Counted from the first letter of the stretch, positions 15,994 to 27,298 are shown. The stretch is 64,000 bases of DNA from Beijerinckiaceae bacterium (GCA_947475995.1 CANJNI010000026.1:1-64000), one strand, 5' to 3'. A program made the numbers and translations. The notes: generated from the letters alone by a model not told the origin.

Positions 15994-17001
15994 TCAGAGC
16001 AGCTTGCCCATCGCGACGGCCGTGTCGGCCATGCGGTTCGAGAAGCCCCATTCGTTGTCGTACCAGGACAGGATGCGGACGAAATTGCCGTCGATCACCT
16101 TGGTCTGGTCGATGTGGAAGATCGACGAATGGCTGTCATGGTTGAAGTCGATCGAGACGTTCGAGGATTCCGTGTAGCCGAGGACGCCCTTCAGCTCCTG
16201 AGCCGCGGCGCGCTTGATGGCCTCGTTGATTTCCTTCGCCGAGGTGGCGCGCTTGGAGGTGAACTTCAGGTCCACGACCGAAACATTCGGGGTCGGCACG
16301 CGGATCGCCGCGCCATCGAGCTTGCCGTTGAGTTCCGGCAGCACGAGGCCGACGGCCTTGGCGGCGCCGGTCGAGGTGGGGATCATCGACAGGGCCGCCG
16401 CGCGGGCGCGGTAGAGATCCTTGTGCATCGTGTCGAGCGTCGGCTGGTCGCCCGTGTAGGAATGGATCGTGGTCATGAAGCCATGCTCGATCCCGACCGT
16501 GTCGTTCAGCACCTTGGCGACCGGCGACAGGCAGTTCGTGGTGCACGAGGCGTTCGAAACGACCAGATGGTCCTTCGTAAGCTTGTCGTGGTTCACACCA
16601 TAGACAACCGTCAGGTCGGCGTTGTCGCAAGGAGCCGAGACCAGAACGCGCTTGGCGCCGGCGGTCAGATGCGCGGCGGCCTTTTCCTTGGTGACGAAGA
16701 TGCCGGTGCATTCAAGGGCGATATCGACGCCCATATCCTTGTGCGGAAGTTGGGCGGGATCGCGGATGGCGGTGACCTTGATGGGACCAAAGCCGACGTC
16801 GATCGTGTCGCCCGCGACCTTCACCTCATGCGGGAAGCGGCCGTGCACCGAATCAAAACGCAGCAGATGGGCGTTTGTCTCGACCGGGCCGAGATCGTTG
16901 ATGGCGACGACCTGGATGTCCTTGCGGCCGGATTCCACGATGGCGCGCAGCACATTGCGGCCGATGCGTCCGAAACCGTTGATTGCAACCTTAACAGCCA
17001 T
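15994..17001 (-). CDS. gap: Glyceraldehyde-3-phosphate dehydrogenase
   Basis: 335 residues from the ATG at 17001, preceded by AAGGGA. The Rossmann motif INGFGRIGRNVLRA is near residue 7. The catalytic Cys is C153 in SNASCTTNCLSP, and an acidic residue (D36) at the end of strand 2 suggests NAD preference. The C-terminal SWYDNEWGFSNRM is intact. It works with pgk, fba and tkt in triose-phosphate metabolism. Upstream, a TTGTAC-17-TGTACT promoter candidate sits 92-120 bases before the start. Confidence 0.96.
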   Translation of the reverse strand: MAVKVAINGFGRIGRNVLRAIVESGRKDIQVVAINDLGPVETNAHLLRFDSVHGRFPHEVKVAGDTIDVGFGPIKVTAIRDPAQLPHKDMGVDIALECTGIFVTKEKAAAHLTAGAKRVLVSAPCDNADLTVVYGVNHDKLTKDHLVVSNASCTTNCLSPVAKVLNDTVGIEHGFMTTIHSYTGDQPTLDTMHKDLYRARAAALSMIPTSTGAAKAVGLVLPELNGKLDGAAIRVPTPNVSVVDLKFTSKRATSAKEINEAIKRAAAQELKGVLGYTESSNVSIDFNHDSHSSIFHIDQTKVIDGNFVRILSWYDNEWGFSNRMADTAVAMGKLL

Positions 17002-17092
17002 GTCGTGTTCCCTTGTGGATTGTTGGTGGGGACGCAACGCGCGAACAGACCGCAGCCTTACTCATGGCCGGGACAATGACAGCCGCGCGAGA

Positions 17093-17121
17093 AGTACAAT
17101 GAGGGCCGGGCTTCTGTACAA
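17093..17121 (-). promoter_or_regulatory. Putative gap promoter
   Basis: On the minus strand, TTGTAC (17121-17116) and TGTACT (17098-17093) are 17 bases apart. The rest of the 280-base gap between gap and tkt shows no gene or obvious structure. Confidence 0.4.
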
Positions 17122-17281
17122 CAGCCGCGTTAAAAATCCCTCAGTAATTCGGCGCAGGTAGGGCAATGCCACCCGAAAGCTCGGGATTTTTCGGCAAAAT
17201 ATGGTTCCGCAGGTCCTCCGGCAATCGGTCTTGCAAAAATTCGATTGCGGCGATTGGTCAAAAGCCTCGCTTCGGCTTGCT

Positions 17282-19258
17282 TCAGCCCAGCCGCGCCAGC
17301 GCCGCCTTCTCGACCGCCGCCGCCGTGATGCCGAAGTGTTCGTAGAGCTTCTGGTAGGGCGCGCTGGCCCCGAACGAGTCCATGCCGACGAAAACGCCGT
17401 CCGAGCCGATGAGGGCGTCCCAGCCCATCCGGATGCCGGCTTCGACGGCGATTTTCACCGGCGCATCGCCGATGACGGCTTTGCGGGTCGCTTCGTCCTG
17501 CGCAAGGAAGATATCCATGCAGGGGACGGACACGACGCGCGCCGGCACGCCCCTGGCGGCCAGCGCCTTCTGGGCGTCCATCGCGATTCCGATTTCCGAG
17601 CCCGACGCAAAGATCGAGACCTTGGCGGGCCCGCTGGCGGGGCTCAGTTCGTAAGCGCCCTGACGGCAGAGATTGTCGTCCTCGTACTTCAAACGCACCG
17701 GCTTCAGGTTCTGGCGGGTCAGGGCGAGAATCGACGGTCCCCTGCGGGATTCCAGCGCCAGCTGCCAGCATTCCATCGTCTCGGTGGCGTCCGCCGGGCG
17801 GAACACCAGCATGTTCGGGATGGCGCGCAGCACCGCCAGATGTTCAACCGGCTGATGTGTCGGGCCGTCCTCGCCCAGACCGATCGAGTCGTGGGTCATC
17901 ACCTCGATGTGCCGGACACCCATCAGGGCCGCCAGCCGCAGGGAGGGACGGCAGTAATCGGTGAAGACCATGAAGGTCGCGCCCGACGGAATAAGCCCGC
18001 CATGCAGCGCCATGCCGTTGATGGCCGCCGCCATGCCGTGCTCGCGAATGCCCCAGTGGACGAAACGTCCGGCGTAGTTGCCGGGCGAAATGGCCGGGGT
18101 GGCCGCCACCTTGTTGTTGTTGGAGCCGGTGAGGTCCGCCGAACCGGTGATGAGTTCGGGCACGATCTCGCAGATGACAGCCAGACAGGCTTCGGACGCC
18201 TTTCGGGTCGCGAGCTCCTTCGGGTTCTGGGCGCAGTCTTCCTTGAAGTGATTGACGACGGCCTTCAACGAGAACGGCAGGTCGCCTTTCAGGCGGCGCT
18301 CGAACTCGAACTTCTTGAACTCGTCCATCCTGGCGACGCGGGCGTTCCAATCGGCGTGGGCCGTCGCGCCGCGGCTGCCCGCCGCCCGCCAGGCGGCCAG
18401 AATGTCGGCCGGAATCTCGAACGGCGCGTGGGGCCAGTTCAGCGCCTTGCGGACGCCCTCGATCTCTGTTCCGCCCAGCGGCTCGCCATGCGCCTTGGCG
18501 GTGCCGGCGCGCGTCGGCGCGCCATAACCGATGACGGTCTTGCAGGCGATCAGGGTCGGGCGGTCGGACTTCTTGGCCGCCTCGATGGCCTTGAGGATCG
18601 CGTCCGGGTCATGGCCGTCGATACGGCAGGCGGCCCAGCCGGCGGCCTCGAAACGCTTCACCTGATCGACCGAATCGGCAATCGACAAAGGCCCGTCGAT
18701 GGAAATGCCGTTGTCGTCGAACAGCACGATCAGCCGATTGAGCTTGAGGTGCCCGGCAATGGCGATCGATTCCTGCGAAATGCCTTCCATCAGGTCGCCG
18801 TCGGAGGCCAGCACATAGGTGTGATGGTCGACCACATCGCCGAATTCGGCGTTCATCATGCGCTCGGCGAGCGCCATGCCGACGGCGGTGGCGATGCCCT
18901 GCCCGAGCGGGCCGGTGGTGGTCTCGACGCCTTTGGTGTGGAAGACTTCCGGATGACCGGGCGTCTTCGAGCCCAGCTGGCGGAAATTCTTGATTTCGTC
19001 GAGCGTCATTTCGGGCTCGCCCGCCAGATGCAGCAGGGCGTAGAGCAGCATGGAGCCGTGACCGGCCGACAGGACGAAACGGTCGCGGTCCGGCCAGTTG
19101 GTGTCGGCGATGTCGTATTTCATCACCTTGGTGAAGAGCACGGTCGCAATGTCGGCGGCCCCGAGCGGCAGGCCCGGATGGCCCGAATTGGCCTTCTGAA
19201 CCGCATCCATGGCGAGGGCGCGAACCGCATTGGCCATCGCGGCGTGCGAAACCGTCAT
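17282..19258 (-). CDS. tkt: Transketolase
   Basis: 658 residues from the ATG at 19258 ([19 protein letters not shown]), which has AAAGGA upstream; a longer in-frame start would add a non-conserved leader. The thiamine diphosphate site is visible as [13 protein letters not shown] and LIVLFDDN, with the N-terminal [17 protein letters not shown] and the pyrimidine-domain [17 protein letters not shown] and [11 protein letters not shown] typical of the enzyme. It transfers two-carbon units between sugar phosphates in the non-oxidative pentose phosphate or Calvin pathway. It heads the minus-strand tkt-gap-pgk-fba series. Confidence 0.97.
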   Translation of the reverse strand: MTVSHAAMANAVRALAMDAVQKANSGHPGLPLGAADIATVLFTKVMKYDIADTNWPDRDRFVLSAGHGSMLLYALLHLAGEPEMTLDEIKNFRQLGSKTPGHPEVFHTKGVETTTGPLGQGIATAVGMALAERMMNAEFGDVVDHHTYVLASDGDLMEGISQESIAIAGHLKLNRLIVLFDDNGISIDGPLSIADSVDQVKRFEAAGWAACRIDGHDPDAILKAIEAAKKSDRPTLIACKTVIGYGAPTRAGTAKAHGEPLGGTEIEGVRKALNWPHAPFEIPADILAAWRAAGSRGATAHADWNARVARMDEFKKFEFERRLKGDLPFSLKAVVNHFKEDCAQNPKELATRKASEACLAVICEIVPELITGSADLTGSNNNKVAATPAISPGNYAGRFVHWGIREHGMAAAINGMALHGGLIPSGATFMVFTDYCRPSLRLAALMGVRHIEVMTHDSIGLGEDGPTHQPVEHLAVLRAIPNMLVFRPADATETMECWQLALESRRGPSILALTRQNLKPVRLKYEDDNLCRQGAYELSPASGPAKVSIFASGSEIGIAMDAQKALAARGVPARVVSVPCMDIFLAQDEATRKAVIGDAPVKIAVEAGIRMGWDALIGSDGVFVGMDSFGASAPYQKLYEHFGITAAAVEKAALARLG

Positions 19259-19463
19259 CGGACTATCCTTTCGGGATCGGAGAAAGCCGGAAAACCGGCT
19301 GTTTGCGCGGGTTGATAGCACCCAAGGCCCGCGAGTCAACGCTCAGGCCCCCAAGTTCAAGTGGACGGCGGCGCTTTGCGGGCAAAGTCCGTTGACCGGA
19401 AGCGCCGGGTCGTTCCAAATGTGCGCCCAGACAGTTGCGCCGAAATCCGGAACCATTGCGTCA

Positions 19464-19757
19464 ATGTCCCTGCCGCCGCGCCTCGACGCCGCGCTCCAGC
19501 GCCTCGCTTCCGCGCTCGACCAGCTCGAGGCGGCTGCGGAGCGTCGCCAGAAGGCCGACGCCGCACGGGGCGATCTGGAGGAGGAACTGGCTGTCATGCA
19601 GGACGACCGTTCCCGCATGGCGGTCGATCTCGATGCCGCTTTGGCCCGCAACAAGGCGCTCGCCCATGCCAATTCGGAAGTGCAGCGCCGCCTGACGCGC
19701 GTCAGTTCGACGATCCAGTCTCTTCTGCCGGAGGAAAGCTCCGGGGAGGACCGCTGA
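19464..19757 (+). CDS. DUF4164 coiled-coil protein
   Basis: 97 residues, almost entirely an Ala/Leu/Glu/Arg heptad coiled coil from about 5 to 85. The DUF4164 family is characteristically placed directly upstream of zapA in Hyphomicrobiales. Its stop overlaps the zapA start by one base (TGATG). A cell-division accessory role is inferred from that constant linkage. The start at 19464 gives the conserved MSLPPRLDAALQRL. Confidence 0.8.
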   Translation: MSLPPRLDAALQRLASALDQLEAAAERRQKADAARGDLEEELAVMQDDRSRMAVDLDAALARNKALAHANSEVQRRLTRVSSTIQSLLPEESSGEDR

Positions 19758-20119
19758 TGGCGCATGTCAACGTCACCATCGGCGGTCGCCCCTACCGGAT
19801 GGCCTGCGAGGACGGGCAGGAGCCGCATCTTGAAATGCTGGCTTCCACCATCGACAGCCGCATCGCCGAGATGCGCAAGTCCTTCGGGGAAATCGGCGAC
19901 CAGCGGCTGACCGTCATGGCGGCGATTTCGATTCTGGACGAGGCGACCGACCAGCAGAATCGCATGAAGAAGCTGGAAGCGCGCGTCGCCGAGCTCGAAG
20001 CCGCCCGCGCCGGAGCCGAAAGCGCCGGCGAAAGCTGGGCGCAGTCGCTGGCCGAAGCGCTCGAGGAATCAGCGCGTCGTATTGAGAGGCTCGCCAAGGA
20101 CGTGGCGGGGCCGAAGTAA
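19757..20119 (+). CDS. zapA: Cell division protein ZapA
   Basis: 120 residues. The N-terminal globular ZapA domain (VNVTIGGRPYRMACEDGQE, LEMLASTIDSRIAEMR, RLTVMAAISILDEA) is followed by a C-terminal coiled coil (about 75-118) used for tetramerisation. It bundles FtsZ at the midcell ring. It is translationally coupled to the DUF4164 gene. I looked for a 6S RNA gene downstream, as occurs in some relatives, and saw none because a convergent gene starts two bases on. Confidence 0.9.
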   Translation: MAHVNVTIGGRPYRMACEDGQEPHLEMLASTIDSRIAEMRKSFGEIGDQRLTVMAAISILDEATDQQNRMKKLEARVAELEAARAGAESAGESWAQSLAEALEESARRIERLAKDVAGPK

Positions 20120-20120
20120 G

Positions 20121-20471
20121 TCAGTCGCGCGCCGGTTCGCCGACATGCACCGCCAGCCAGACAGTCGGCCCATCTGGGGCGGTCCAGTCCACCCGGTGCC
20201 GGACATTCGGGCCGATCGCCGCCCAGTCGCCCGGCCTCAGCCGCCGCGCCTCCGGCTCATGCTCGAACCGCAGGCGTGCCGCGCCTGACAGCAGCAGCAC
20301 CCATTCGGTCCAGTCCTGCGACAGCCATTCTGCGTCAGGCGTCGCCTGTCCAAATGACACGATGCGCTCGACCCGCGCCCCCGGCAGGGCCAGCAGCGTT
20401 TGGAAACATTCATTGTCAGGGTCCGTCCAGAGGTCCGCCATCAGGTTTCCGGCCGGGATTTCTGCGCTCAT
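20121..20471 (-). CDS. Single-domain cupin protein
   Basis: 116 residues from the ATG at 20471 (MSAEIPAGNLMADL). The cupin beta barrel is clear: EWLSQDWTEWVLLLSGAARLRFE and RLRPGDWAAIGPNVRHRVDWT. The first-motif histidines are replaced by Gln, Trp and Glu, while the second-motif His is kept, so metal binding is doubtful. It converges on zapA with one base between the stop codons. The function is unknown. Confidence 0.75.
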   Translation of the reverse strand: MSAEIPAGNLMADLWTDPDNECFQTLLALPGARVERIVSFGQATPDAEWLSQDWTEWVLLLSGAARLRFEHEPEARRLRPGDWAAIGPNVRHRVDWTAPDGPTVWLAVHVGEPARD

Positions 20472-20529
20472 TGCGTGCTCCGGATTTATGCTAGCGTCAG
20501 CATAGCCGCTCTCGCTGTTCGGAGACATC

Positions 20530-20853
20530 ATGCGCCGCATCTTCGCCGCCGCCCTGTTGGGCGCAATGACATTGGCGGTCAACACGGGCGCGCAGGCGAC
20601 CGAATTCTGCGAAATCCCGAAGACCCGCGACGGCTTCGTTGCGCTGCGATCCGGGCCCGCCACAACGAATGCAATCGTGGCCCGCATGCGCGAAGGCGAC
20701 GAGGTCATGGCCGATGCGCAAGCCGCGCCGCGCAACGGCTGGGTCCGCGTTCTCTGGTGGAAGGGCGGGCGGTTCCGGCCCGAAGGCTATGCGTTCGACA
20801 AGCCGTCCGGCAAAGGCTGGATGAGCCGCAGCTTCATGCGCGATTGCGGCTAG
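20530..20853 (+). CDS. Small secreted SH3-like domain protein
   Basis: 107 residues with a signal peptide (MRRIFAAALLGAMTLAVNTGAQA, cleavage near 23). The mature part reads as one bacterial SH3 fold: FVALRSGPATTNAIVARMREGDEVM, then GWVRVLWW and GWMSRSFM. Two Cys (in EFCEIP and RDCG) could form a disulfide in the periplasm. Such domains bind peptidoglycan or proteins. It is separate from the groES unit that follows. Confidence 0.75.
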   Translation: MRRIFAAALLGAMTLAVNTGAQATEFCEIPKTRDGFVALRSGPATTNAIVARMREGDEVMADAQAAPRNGWVRVLWWKGGRFRPEGYAFDKPSGKGWMSRSFMRDCG

Positions 20854-20887
20854 TTCAGAAGCCTCAAAAAAATTTTACGCCGAGGCT

Positions 20888-20915
20888 CTTGAACGAAAAA
20901 AAATCCGTTCCCAAC
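20888..20915 (+). promoter_or_regulatory. Candidate heat-shock (RpoH) promoter of groESL
   Basis: CTTGAA (20888-20893) and CCCAAC (20910-20915) stand 16 bases apart, about 65-92 bases before groES. The -35 box matches the sigma-32 consensus well and the -10 only partly. No CIRCE repeat (TTAGCACTC type) is present, so HrcA control is not supported. Confidence 0.4.
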
Positions 20916-20918
20916 TCA

Positions 20919-20934
20919 GGCGCGCCGGCGCGCC
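20919..20934. promoter_or_regulatory. 16-base perfect palindrome in the groES leader
   Basis: GGCGCGCCGGCGCGCC is fully self-complementary and begins three bases after the candidate -10 box, where an operator or a leader hairpin would act. Chance is possible in GC-rich DNA. Confidence 0.4.
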
Positions 20935-20979
20935 ATAGGGCCCGGTTTTCATATCAGCTCTGTCTCACAGGAGGAACTC

Positions 20980-22969
<1,990 letters not shown>

Positions 22970-22991
22970 AGTTGCGTCGGTAGCGTCGGTG

Positions 22992-23020
22992 GGACGCCCG
23001 CTTCGGCGGGCGTCCTTTTT
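22992..23020 (+). terminator. Terminator of groESL
   Basis: Ten-pair stem GGACGCCCGC with GCGGGCGTCC, closed by TTCG in a C-loop-G context, then TTTTT at 23016-23020. Confidence 0.95.
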
Positions 23021-23096
23021 CGTCTTGCGCCGCGTTTACCGTGGATTAACCATATTGGGGCGCTTTGGTCGGACGGTTCTGACACAGGATGCCGCC

Positions 23097-24284
23097 ATGT
23101 ATTTCGGACGCCGCCTTTTCCTCGGTCTTGCTCTCAGCGCGGCCGGTCTTGCCCCCGCACAGGCCGATTTTGCGGACTGTCTGGCAGGACTTCGTTCTGC
23201 GGCGACGTCGCAAGGCATTTCAGCCTCCACATTCGACCGTGTGATGCGCGGCGTCACGCCCGATCCGAAAGTGATCGAGGCGATGGATACGCAGCCGGAG
23301 TTCAAGACTCCAATCTGGGATTATCTGGCCAGCCTCGTCGATGATCAGAAGGTGCGCGAGGGCCGCGAGATGATGCGGCGCTACGCCTCCGCGCTGGCCG
23401 CCGCCGAGCAACGCTTCGGGGTGGATCGCCACGCCATTGCGGCCGTGTGGGGCGTCGAATCCGATTTCGGGGCGGTGTCGGGAAAATGGTCGCTGCCGCA
23501 ATCGCTCTCCACCATCGTGTGCACGGGCAAGCGGCGGCAGGATTATTTCAAGGGCGAGCTCATGTCGGCGCTCAAGATCGTCGACCGGGGCGATATTGCC
23601 GCCGAGAAGCTGAAAGGCTCCTGGGCCGGGGCGTTCGGCCACACGCAATTCATGCCCTCCACCTATCTGCGGCTGGCGGTGGACGGCGACGGCGACGGGC
23701 GGCGGGATCTGGTCGACTCTCCCGCAGACGCGCTTCATTCGACCGCCAACTATCTGGCGAAATCCGGCTGGGTGAGCGGCGCCACCTGGGGTTACGAGGT
23801 GCGGGTTCCGGCGGGCTATGGGGGGCCTTCGGGGCGCACCACCAAGCAGCCCCTGTCCTCATGGTCCTCGCGCGGCATCCGCAAGCTTGACGGCTCGGCC
23901 CTCGACGGGTCCGGGCAGGCGGGCCTTCTGTTGCCGGCGGGAGCAAACGGCCCGGCGTTTCTGGTCTTCAAGAACTACGACGCCGCCTATTCGTACAACG
24001 GGGCGGATTCCTATGCGCTCGCCATCTCGATCCTGACCGACCGGCTGCGCGGCAGACCGGGCGTGCAGACGCCATGGCCCACCAACGATCCCGGCATTTC
24101 GCGCGTCGAACGCAAGGAATTGCAGACGCTCCTGCTTCAGCGCGGCTACCAGATCGGCGAGGCGGACGGGGCCATAGGGGCCAAGACGCGCGAGGCCATC
24201 GCGGATTATCAGGTCAGGGTTGGACTGGAACGCAACGGCCGGGCCGGGAAGTTGGTGCTGGATTCGCTCAGGTCGGGCCGATAG
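23097..24284 (+). CDS. Lytic murein transglycosylase (MltB family) with peptidoglycan-binding domain
   Basis: 395 residues from the ATG at 23097, preceded by AGGA. Signal peptide 1-23 (no lipobox, so soluble in the periplasm rather than a lipoprotein). The catalytic Glu is E121 in AVWGVESDFG; GAFGHTQFMPSTYL and the later YNGADSYALAISIL are typical of MltB. Residues about 335-393 form a PG-binding-1 domain (LQTLLLQRGYQIGEADGAIG). It cleaves glycan strands to 1,6-anhydromuramyl ends during wall turnover. Confidence 0.92.
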   Translation: MYFGRRLFLGLALSAAGLAPAQADFADCLAGLRSAATSQGISASTFDRVMRGVTPDPKVIEAMDTQPEFKTPIWDYLASLVDDQKVREGREMMRRYASALAAAEQRFGVDRHAIAAVWGVESDFGAVSGKWSLPQSLSTIVCTGKRRQDYFKGELMSALKIVDRGDIAAEKLKGSWAGAFGHTQFMPSTYLRLAVDGDGDGRRDLVDSPADALHSTANYLAKSGWVSGATWGYEVRVPAGYGGPSGRTTKQPLSSWSSRGIRKLDGSALDGSGQAGLLLPAGANGPAFLVFKNYDAAYSYNGADSYALAISILTDRLRGRPGVQTPWPTNDPGISRVERKELQTLLLQRGYQIGEADGAIGAKTREAIADYQVRVGLERNGRAGKLVLDSLRSGR

Positions 24285-24343
24285 GCCGCTGGCTCACCGC
24301 GAATTGACTCGCCTGTGAGGCGACATTCCGTCTATCTGGCAGG

Positions 24344-25120
24344 ATGAACATCGGATTTCCTCCGAAAACGGGCTTTGCGGCCCCCAACCTGATCCGGGCG
24401 GCTTTCGTGGCCGCAGCGGCGCTGTTTTCGCTTGGTCCGGTTGCGGCCGAGGACAAGCCGATGTTCCTCGAACTCTTCACCAGCCAGGGTTGTTCTTCTT
24501 GCCCGCCGGCAGACGCCCTGCTGAAGAAGATTTCGACCAGATCGAATGTCGTGGCCGTGTCCCTGCCGGTCGATTACTGGGATTACATCGGCTGGAAGGA
24601 TACGTTCGCTTCGGCCCAGTACACCGCACGCCAGCGCGCCTATGCGAAGACTCGCGGCGACGGGCACGTCTATACGCCGCAGGTTGTGGTGAACGGCCTT
24701 GCCCATGCGGTCGGCAGCGACCATGCCGAGATCGAAAAGGTCGCTGGAACGGTGCTGGGCCAGAAGGGCGCGCTCAGCGTTGATCTCAAGATCCGCGAGG
24801 AAGACGGCAAGCTCATCGCTGATATCGGCGCGGCGCCCGCCGGGACGCCCGACACCGCAGCCCTTGTGCTGATGCTGGTGGCGCACGATCGCACGGTGAT
24901 GATCGGACGCGGCGAGAATGCCGGAAAGTCGCTGAGCTACACCAATGTGGTGCGCCAGATGACCAAGGTCGGCGACTGGAACGGAACCGCCAAGCGCATC
25001 GAGATTCCGGCCTCGCAACTCACCCTGCCGGATACGGACGGTTATGTGCTGGTGTTGCAGGTCGGCACGATCGCCTGGCCCGGCTCGGTGCTGGCGGCCG
25101 CCAAGAGCAAGGGTCTCTGA
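24344..25120 (+). CDS. DUF1223 secreted thioredoxin-fold protein
   Basis: 258 residues. An N-terminal signal (about 15-35, ending AVAAED) precedes a DUF1223 domain with FTSQGCSSCPPADALL, a C50-x2-C53 pair at a thioredoxin-like active position. VSLPVDYWDYIGWKD and YTPQVVVNG (the cis-Pro region) support the fold. The family is common in alphaproteobacteria and its function is unknown; a periplasmic redox role is a reasonable guess. The ribosome-binding site is weak. Confidence 0.85.
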   Translation: MNIGFPPKTGFAAPNLIRAAFVAAAALFSLGPVAAEDKPMFLELFTSQGCSSCPPADALLKKISTRSNVVAVSLPVDYWDYIGWKDTFASAQYTARQRAYAKTRGDGHVYTPQVVVNGLAHAVGSDHAEIEKVAGTVLGQKGALSVDLKIREEDGKLIADIGAAPAGTPDTAALVLMLVAHDRTVMIGRGENAGKSLSYTNVVRQMTKVGDWNGTAKRIEIPASQLTLPDTDGYVLVLQVGTIAWPGSVLAAAKSKGL

Positions 25121-25129
25121 GTCCCCCGG

Positions 25130-25738
25130 TCAGATCACGTAGATCCGGTCCGGCAGAACCTGCGCATCGCCCGCCTCGGGCGGGAAATGCGCCGCCAGCA
25201 AATCTCCCGTTCTGTTGATCGCATCGAGAAATCCTTCGGTCACATCGCCCTTGCGCAGATGCGCGATCATGGCGTCCACCGTGCCCTGCCAATCCGGCTG
25301 GCCGATTCTCTCGGCAACGCCATCGTCCGCCACGATCCGCACGTAATGTTCCGCAAGGGACACGAAAATCAGCACGCCGCGCCGGTCGCGCGTGCGCGCC
25401 AGTCCGCGCACCATGAACTGTTCCATCGCGGCCCGATGCGCATGGGCGCGCCGCATGGCGCGCGGCGCGAGCTTCACCCGCAGCTGCGGGTACGACAGCA
25501 CGAGCATCAAGGCCCCGAACACGATGGCTTGCGCCAGCAGGATGCGCTCGATGGTCATCTGCGTCGTGGCGATCAGCACCCAGGGGGCCAGCAATCCGAA
25601 GACTGTCGCCCACATCAACGGCAGCGTTGCATAATCGTGCGAGGAGCGCGCGAGCACGCAGACGATTTCCGCCGAGGTTTTCAGTTCGGTCTCGCGAATG
25701 GCCTGCGAAATGCGATCCTGATCGACCTGCAATTGCAT
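25130..25738 (-). CDS. TPM-domain membrane protein
   Basis: 202 residues from the ATG at 25738, which overlaps the stop of the preceding gene (TGATG). A truncated TPM domain (RISQAIRETELKTSAEIVCVLA) leads into two hydrophobic segments (LPLMWATVFGLLAPWVLI and ILLAQAIVFGALMLVL) and then a cytoplasmic or periplasmic alpha/beta part (GVLIFVSLAEHYVRIVADDG). It is the third gene of a LemA-TPM-TPM set often seen in proteobacteria, thought to act at the envelope; the function is unresolved. Confidence 0.8.
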   Translation of the reverse strand: MQLQVDQDRISQAIRETELKTSAEIVCVLARSSHDYATLPLMWATVFGLLAPWVLIATTQMTIERILLAQAIVFGALMLVLSYPQLRVKLAPRAMRRAHAHRAAMEQFMVRGLARTRDRRGVLIFVSLAEHYVRIVADDGVAERIGQPDWQGTVDAMIAHLRKGDVTEGFLDAINRTGDLLAAHFPPEAGDAQVLPDRIYVI

Positions 25739-26595
25739 CACCAGTCCCCCGATGCGCCGCCGCCGCCGCTCGATCCGCCGCCGCCCGTAAAGCCGCCGGA
25801 AGACGATGATCCTCCGCCCCAGGACGATCCGCCTCCCCAGGTGGTTCCGGTTGTCCATGTCGCGGCGCCGCGATTCCAGCGACCGCCCGATCTGGTGATG
25901 GTGGGACCCGATCCGCCGAAGAACCGCGAGAGCAGATCGCCAACCAGAAAGCGGAATCCCGGACTGGTGATCATCAGCAGGATGAAGATGACGATGATCG
26001 CGGCAAGAAAGATTTCGTCCGGATTGCCGTCATTGCTGACCACGCGCAGGTCTGGCCGCTTCTGCCATTCGGAGGAATCCGTCGTCAGGACGGTGATGAT
26101 GTCATCGACGCCGCGCTCCACGCCGCCGCCGAAATCATTCGCCTTGAAACGTGGCGCGATGGCGTTGGTGATGATGACCTTGGACAGCGCATCAGTCAGC
26201 GTGCCTTCAAGCTCGTAGCCGACCTCGATCCGGACCTTGCGCTCGTTGGGAGCGACGATCAGCAGAACGCCGTTGTTCTTCTGCTTCTCGCCCAGCTGCC
26301 ATTTGCGAAACAGGCCGTTGGCGTAGGTCTCGATGTCGCCGCCGCCGAGCGACCGGATGGTCGCGACGACGAGTTGAATGCCGGATTTGCTTTCAAGGTC
26401 GGCCAGCTTCGCATCCAGCGAGACCTTCACCGTGTCCGGGATGATGGCGGCTTCATCGACGATGCGGCCGGCGAGCGCCGGATAGGTCTGGGCTTGTGCG
26501 CCCGGCAGCGATGTGACGAGCAGCAGCAGACCGAGCGCCAGCATCCGCCAGAACGGATGCCGCGCGATGGTTGCTGAAAGCCGATGACCTCGCAT
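25738..26595 (-). CDS. YgcG-type TPM-domain protein
   Basis: 285 residues. A signal peptide (LALGLLLLVTSLPGAQA) is followed by a TPM phosphatase domain (about 38-175: GRIVDEAAIIPDTVK, SGIQLVVATIRSLGG, VRIEVGYELEGTLTD), one C-terminal membrane helix (EIFLAAIIVIFILLMI) and a Gly/Ser-rich tail ending SGDW. This matches YgcG-family proteins. It lies between LemA and the second TPM gene. A hairpin without T-run (26604-26625) sits in the lemA spacer and could tune relative expression. Confidence 0.85.
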   Translation of the reverse strand: MRGHRLSATIARHPFWRMLALGLLLLVTSLPGAQAQTYPALAGRIVDEAAIIPDTVKVSLDAKLADLESKSGIQLVVATIRSLGGGDIETYANGLFRKWQLGEKQKNNGVLLIVAPNERKVRIEVGYELEGTLTDALSKVIITNAIAPRFKANDFGGGVERGVDDIITVLTTDSSEWQKRPDLRVVSNDGNPDEIFLAAIIVIFILLMITSPGFRFLVGDLLSRFFGGSGPTITRSGGRWNRGAATWTTGTTWGGGSSWGGGSSSSGGFTGGGGSSGGGGASGDW

Positions 26596-26639
26596 GATCA
26601 GCCGGAGAGCCCGGGACGGCTCTCCTCCAGTGAGTGCAG

Positions 26640-27239
26640 TTAGAACTTCACCTGCGGCGGCGACTGAGCGCCTTCATTCGCCGTGAAGGCCGCCATTTCC
26701 TTGTTGCCGCGGAAGAAGGTCGCAGCCCACAGCAAGCCCGGGAACGTCTTCAGTTCCGTGTTGTAGATCCGCACGGCCTCGATGTAGTCGCGGCGCGAAA
26801 CTGCGATGCGGTTTTCGGTGCCTTCAAGCTGCGATTGAAGCGCCAGGAAGTTCTGGTTCGACTTCAGGTCCGGATAGTTTTCGCTGACGGCCAGCAAGCG
26901 TCCGAGCGCGCCGGACAATTGAGCCTGCGCCTCCTGAAACTGTTTCAGCTTTTCCGGATCAGTCAGTTGCGAAGCGTCGATCCGCACCGAGGTCGCCTTG
27001 GCGCGAGCCTCGACAACCGAGGTCAGCACGTCCTTTTCCTGCTTCGCGTAGCCCTGCACGGTGTTGACCAGATTGGGGATGAGGTCGGCGCGCCGCTGGT
27101 ACTGGTTCTGCACTTCGGCCCATTTGGCCTTGGCGGATTCCTCCAGCGTCGGAATGTTGTTGTAGCCGCAGCCCGAAACCAGCAGGCCCAAAGCCACGAC
27201 CGCAAATGCGGCCCGAATGCGCGAGAACATTGTGGACAT
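26640..27239 (-). CDS. LemA-family lipoprotein
   Basis: 199 residues from the ATG at 27239 behind GGAGGG. The signal peptide ends in a lipobox (LLVSGCGY, Cys at about 24). The LemA helical domain is complete: RRADLIPNLVNTVQGYAKQEK, the LGRLLAVSENYPDLKSNQNF block and RRDYIEAVRIYN. It is anchored to a membrane facing the periplasm and co-transcribed with two TPM genes, a conserved trio. Confidence 0.9.
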   Translation of the reverse strand: MSTMFSRIRAAFAVVALGLLVSGCGYNNIPTLEESAKAKWAEVQNQYQRRADLIPNLVNTVQGYAKQEKDVLTSVVEARAKATSVRIDASQLTDPEKLKQFQEAQAQLSGALGRLLAVSENYPDLKSNQNFLALQSQLEGTENRIAVSRRDYIEAVRIYNTELKTFPGLLWAATFFRGNKEMAAFTANEGAQSPPQVKF

Positions 27240-27298
27240 GCCGCCCTCCAGATCCCTGCAGATGAGAATATGTGCCCGGGGCCGCAACCGTAAGCCCG

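Noticed and set aside
13578-19258. A Calvin-cycle (cbb) operon
   Set aside because: fba, pgk, gap and tkt are present, but there is no RuBisCO, phosphoribulokinase or CbbR gene, so carbon fixation cannot be claimed from this window.
17201-19315. A 704-codon open frame on the plus strand opposite transketolase
   Set aside because: It is an antisense shadow created by high GC codon bias; its product is rich in Arg, His and Gly with no recognisable domain, while the opposite strand encodes a full transketolase.
20119-20121. 6S RNA gene next to zapA
   Set aside because: The convergent cupin gene ends one base after zapA, leaving no room; no 6S-like hairpin was seen.
20854-20979. Searched for a CIRCE element upstream of groES
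   Set aside because: No TTAGCACTC-type inverted repeat is present; only a GC palindrome and a sigma-32-like promoter candidate were found.
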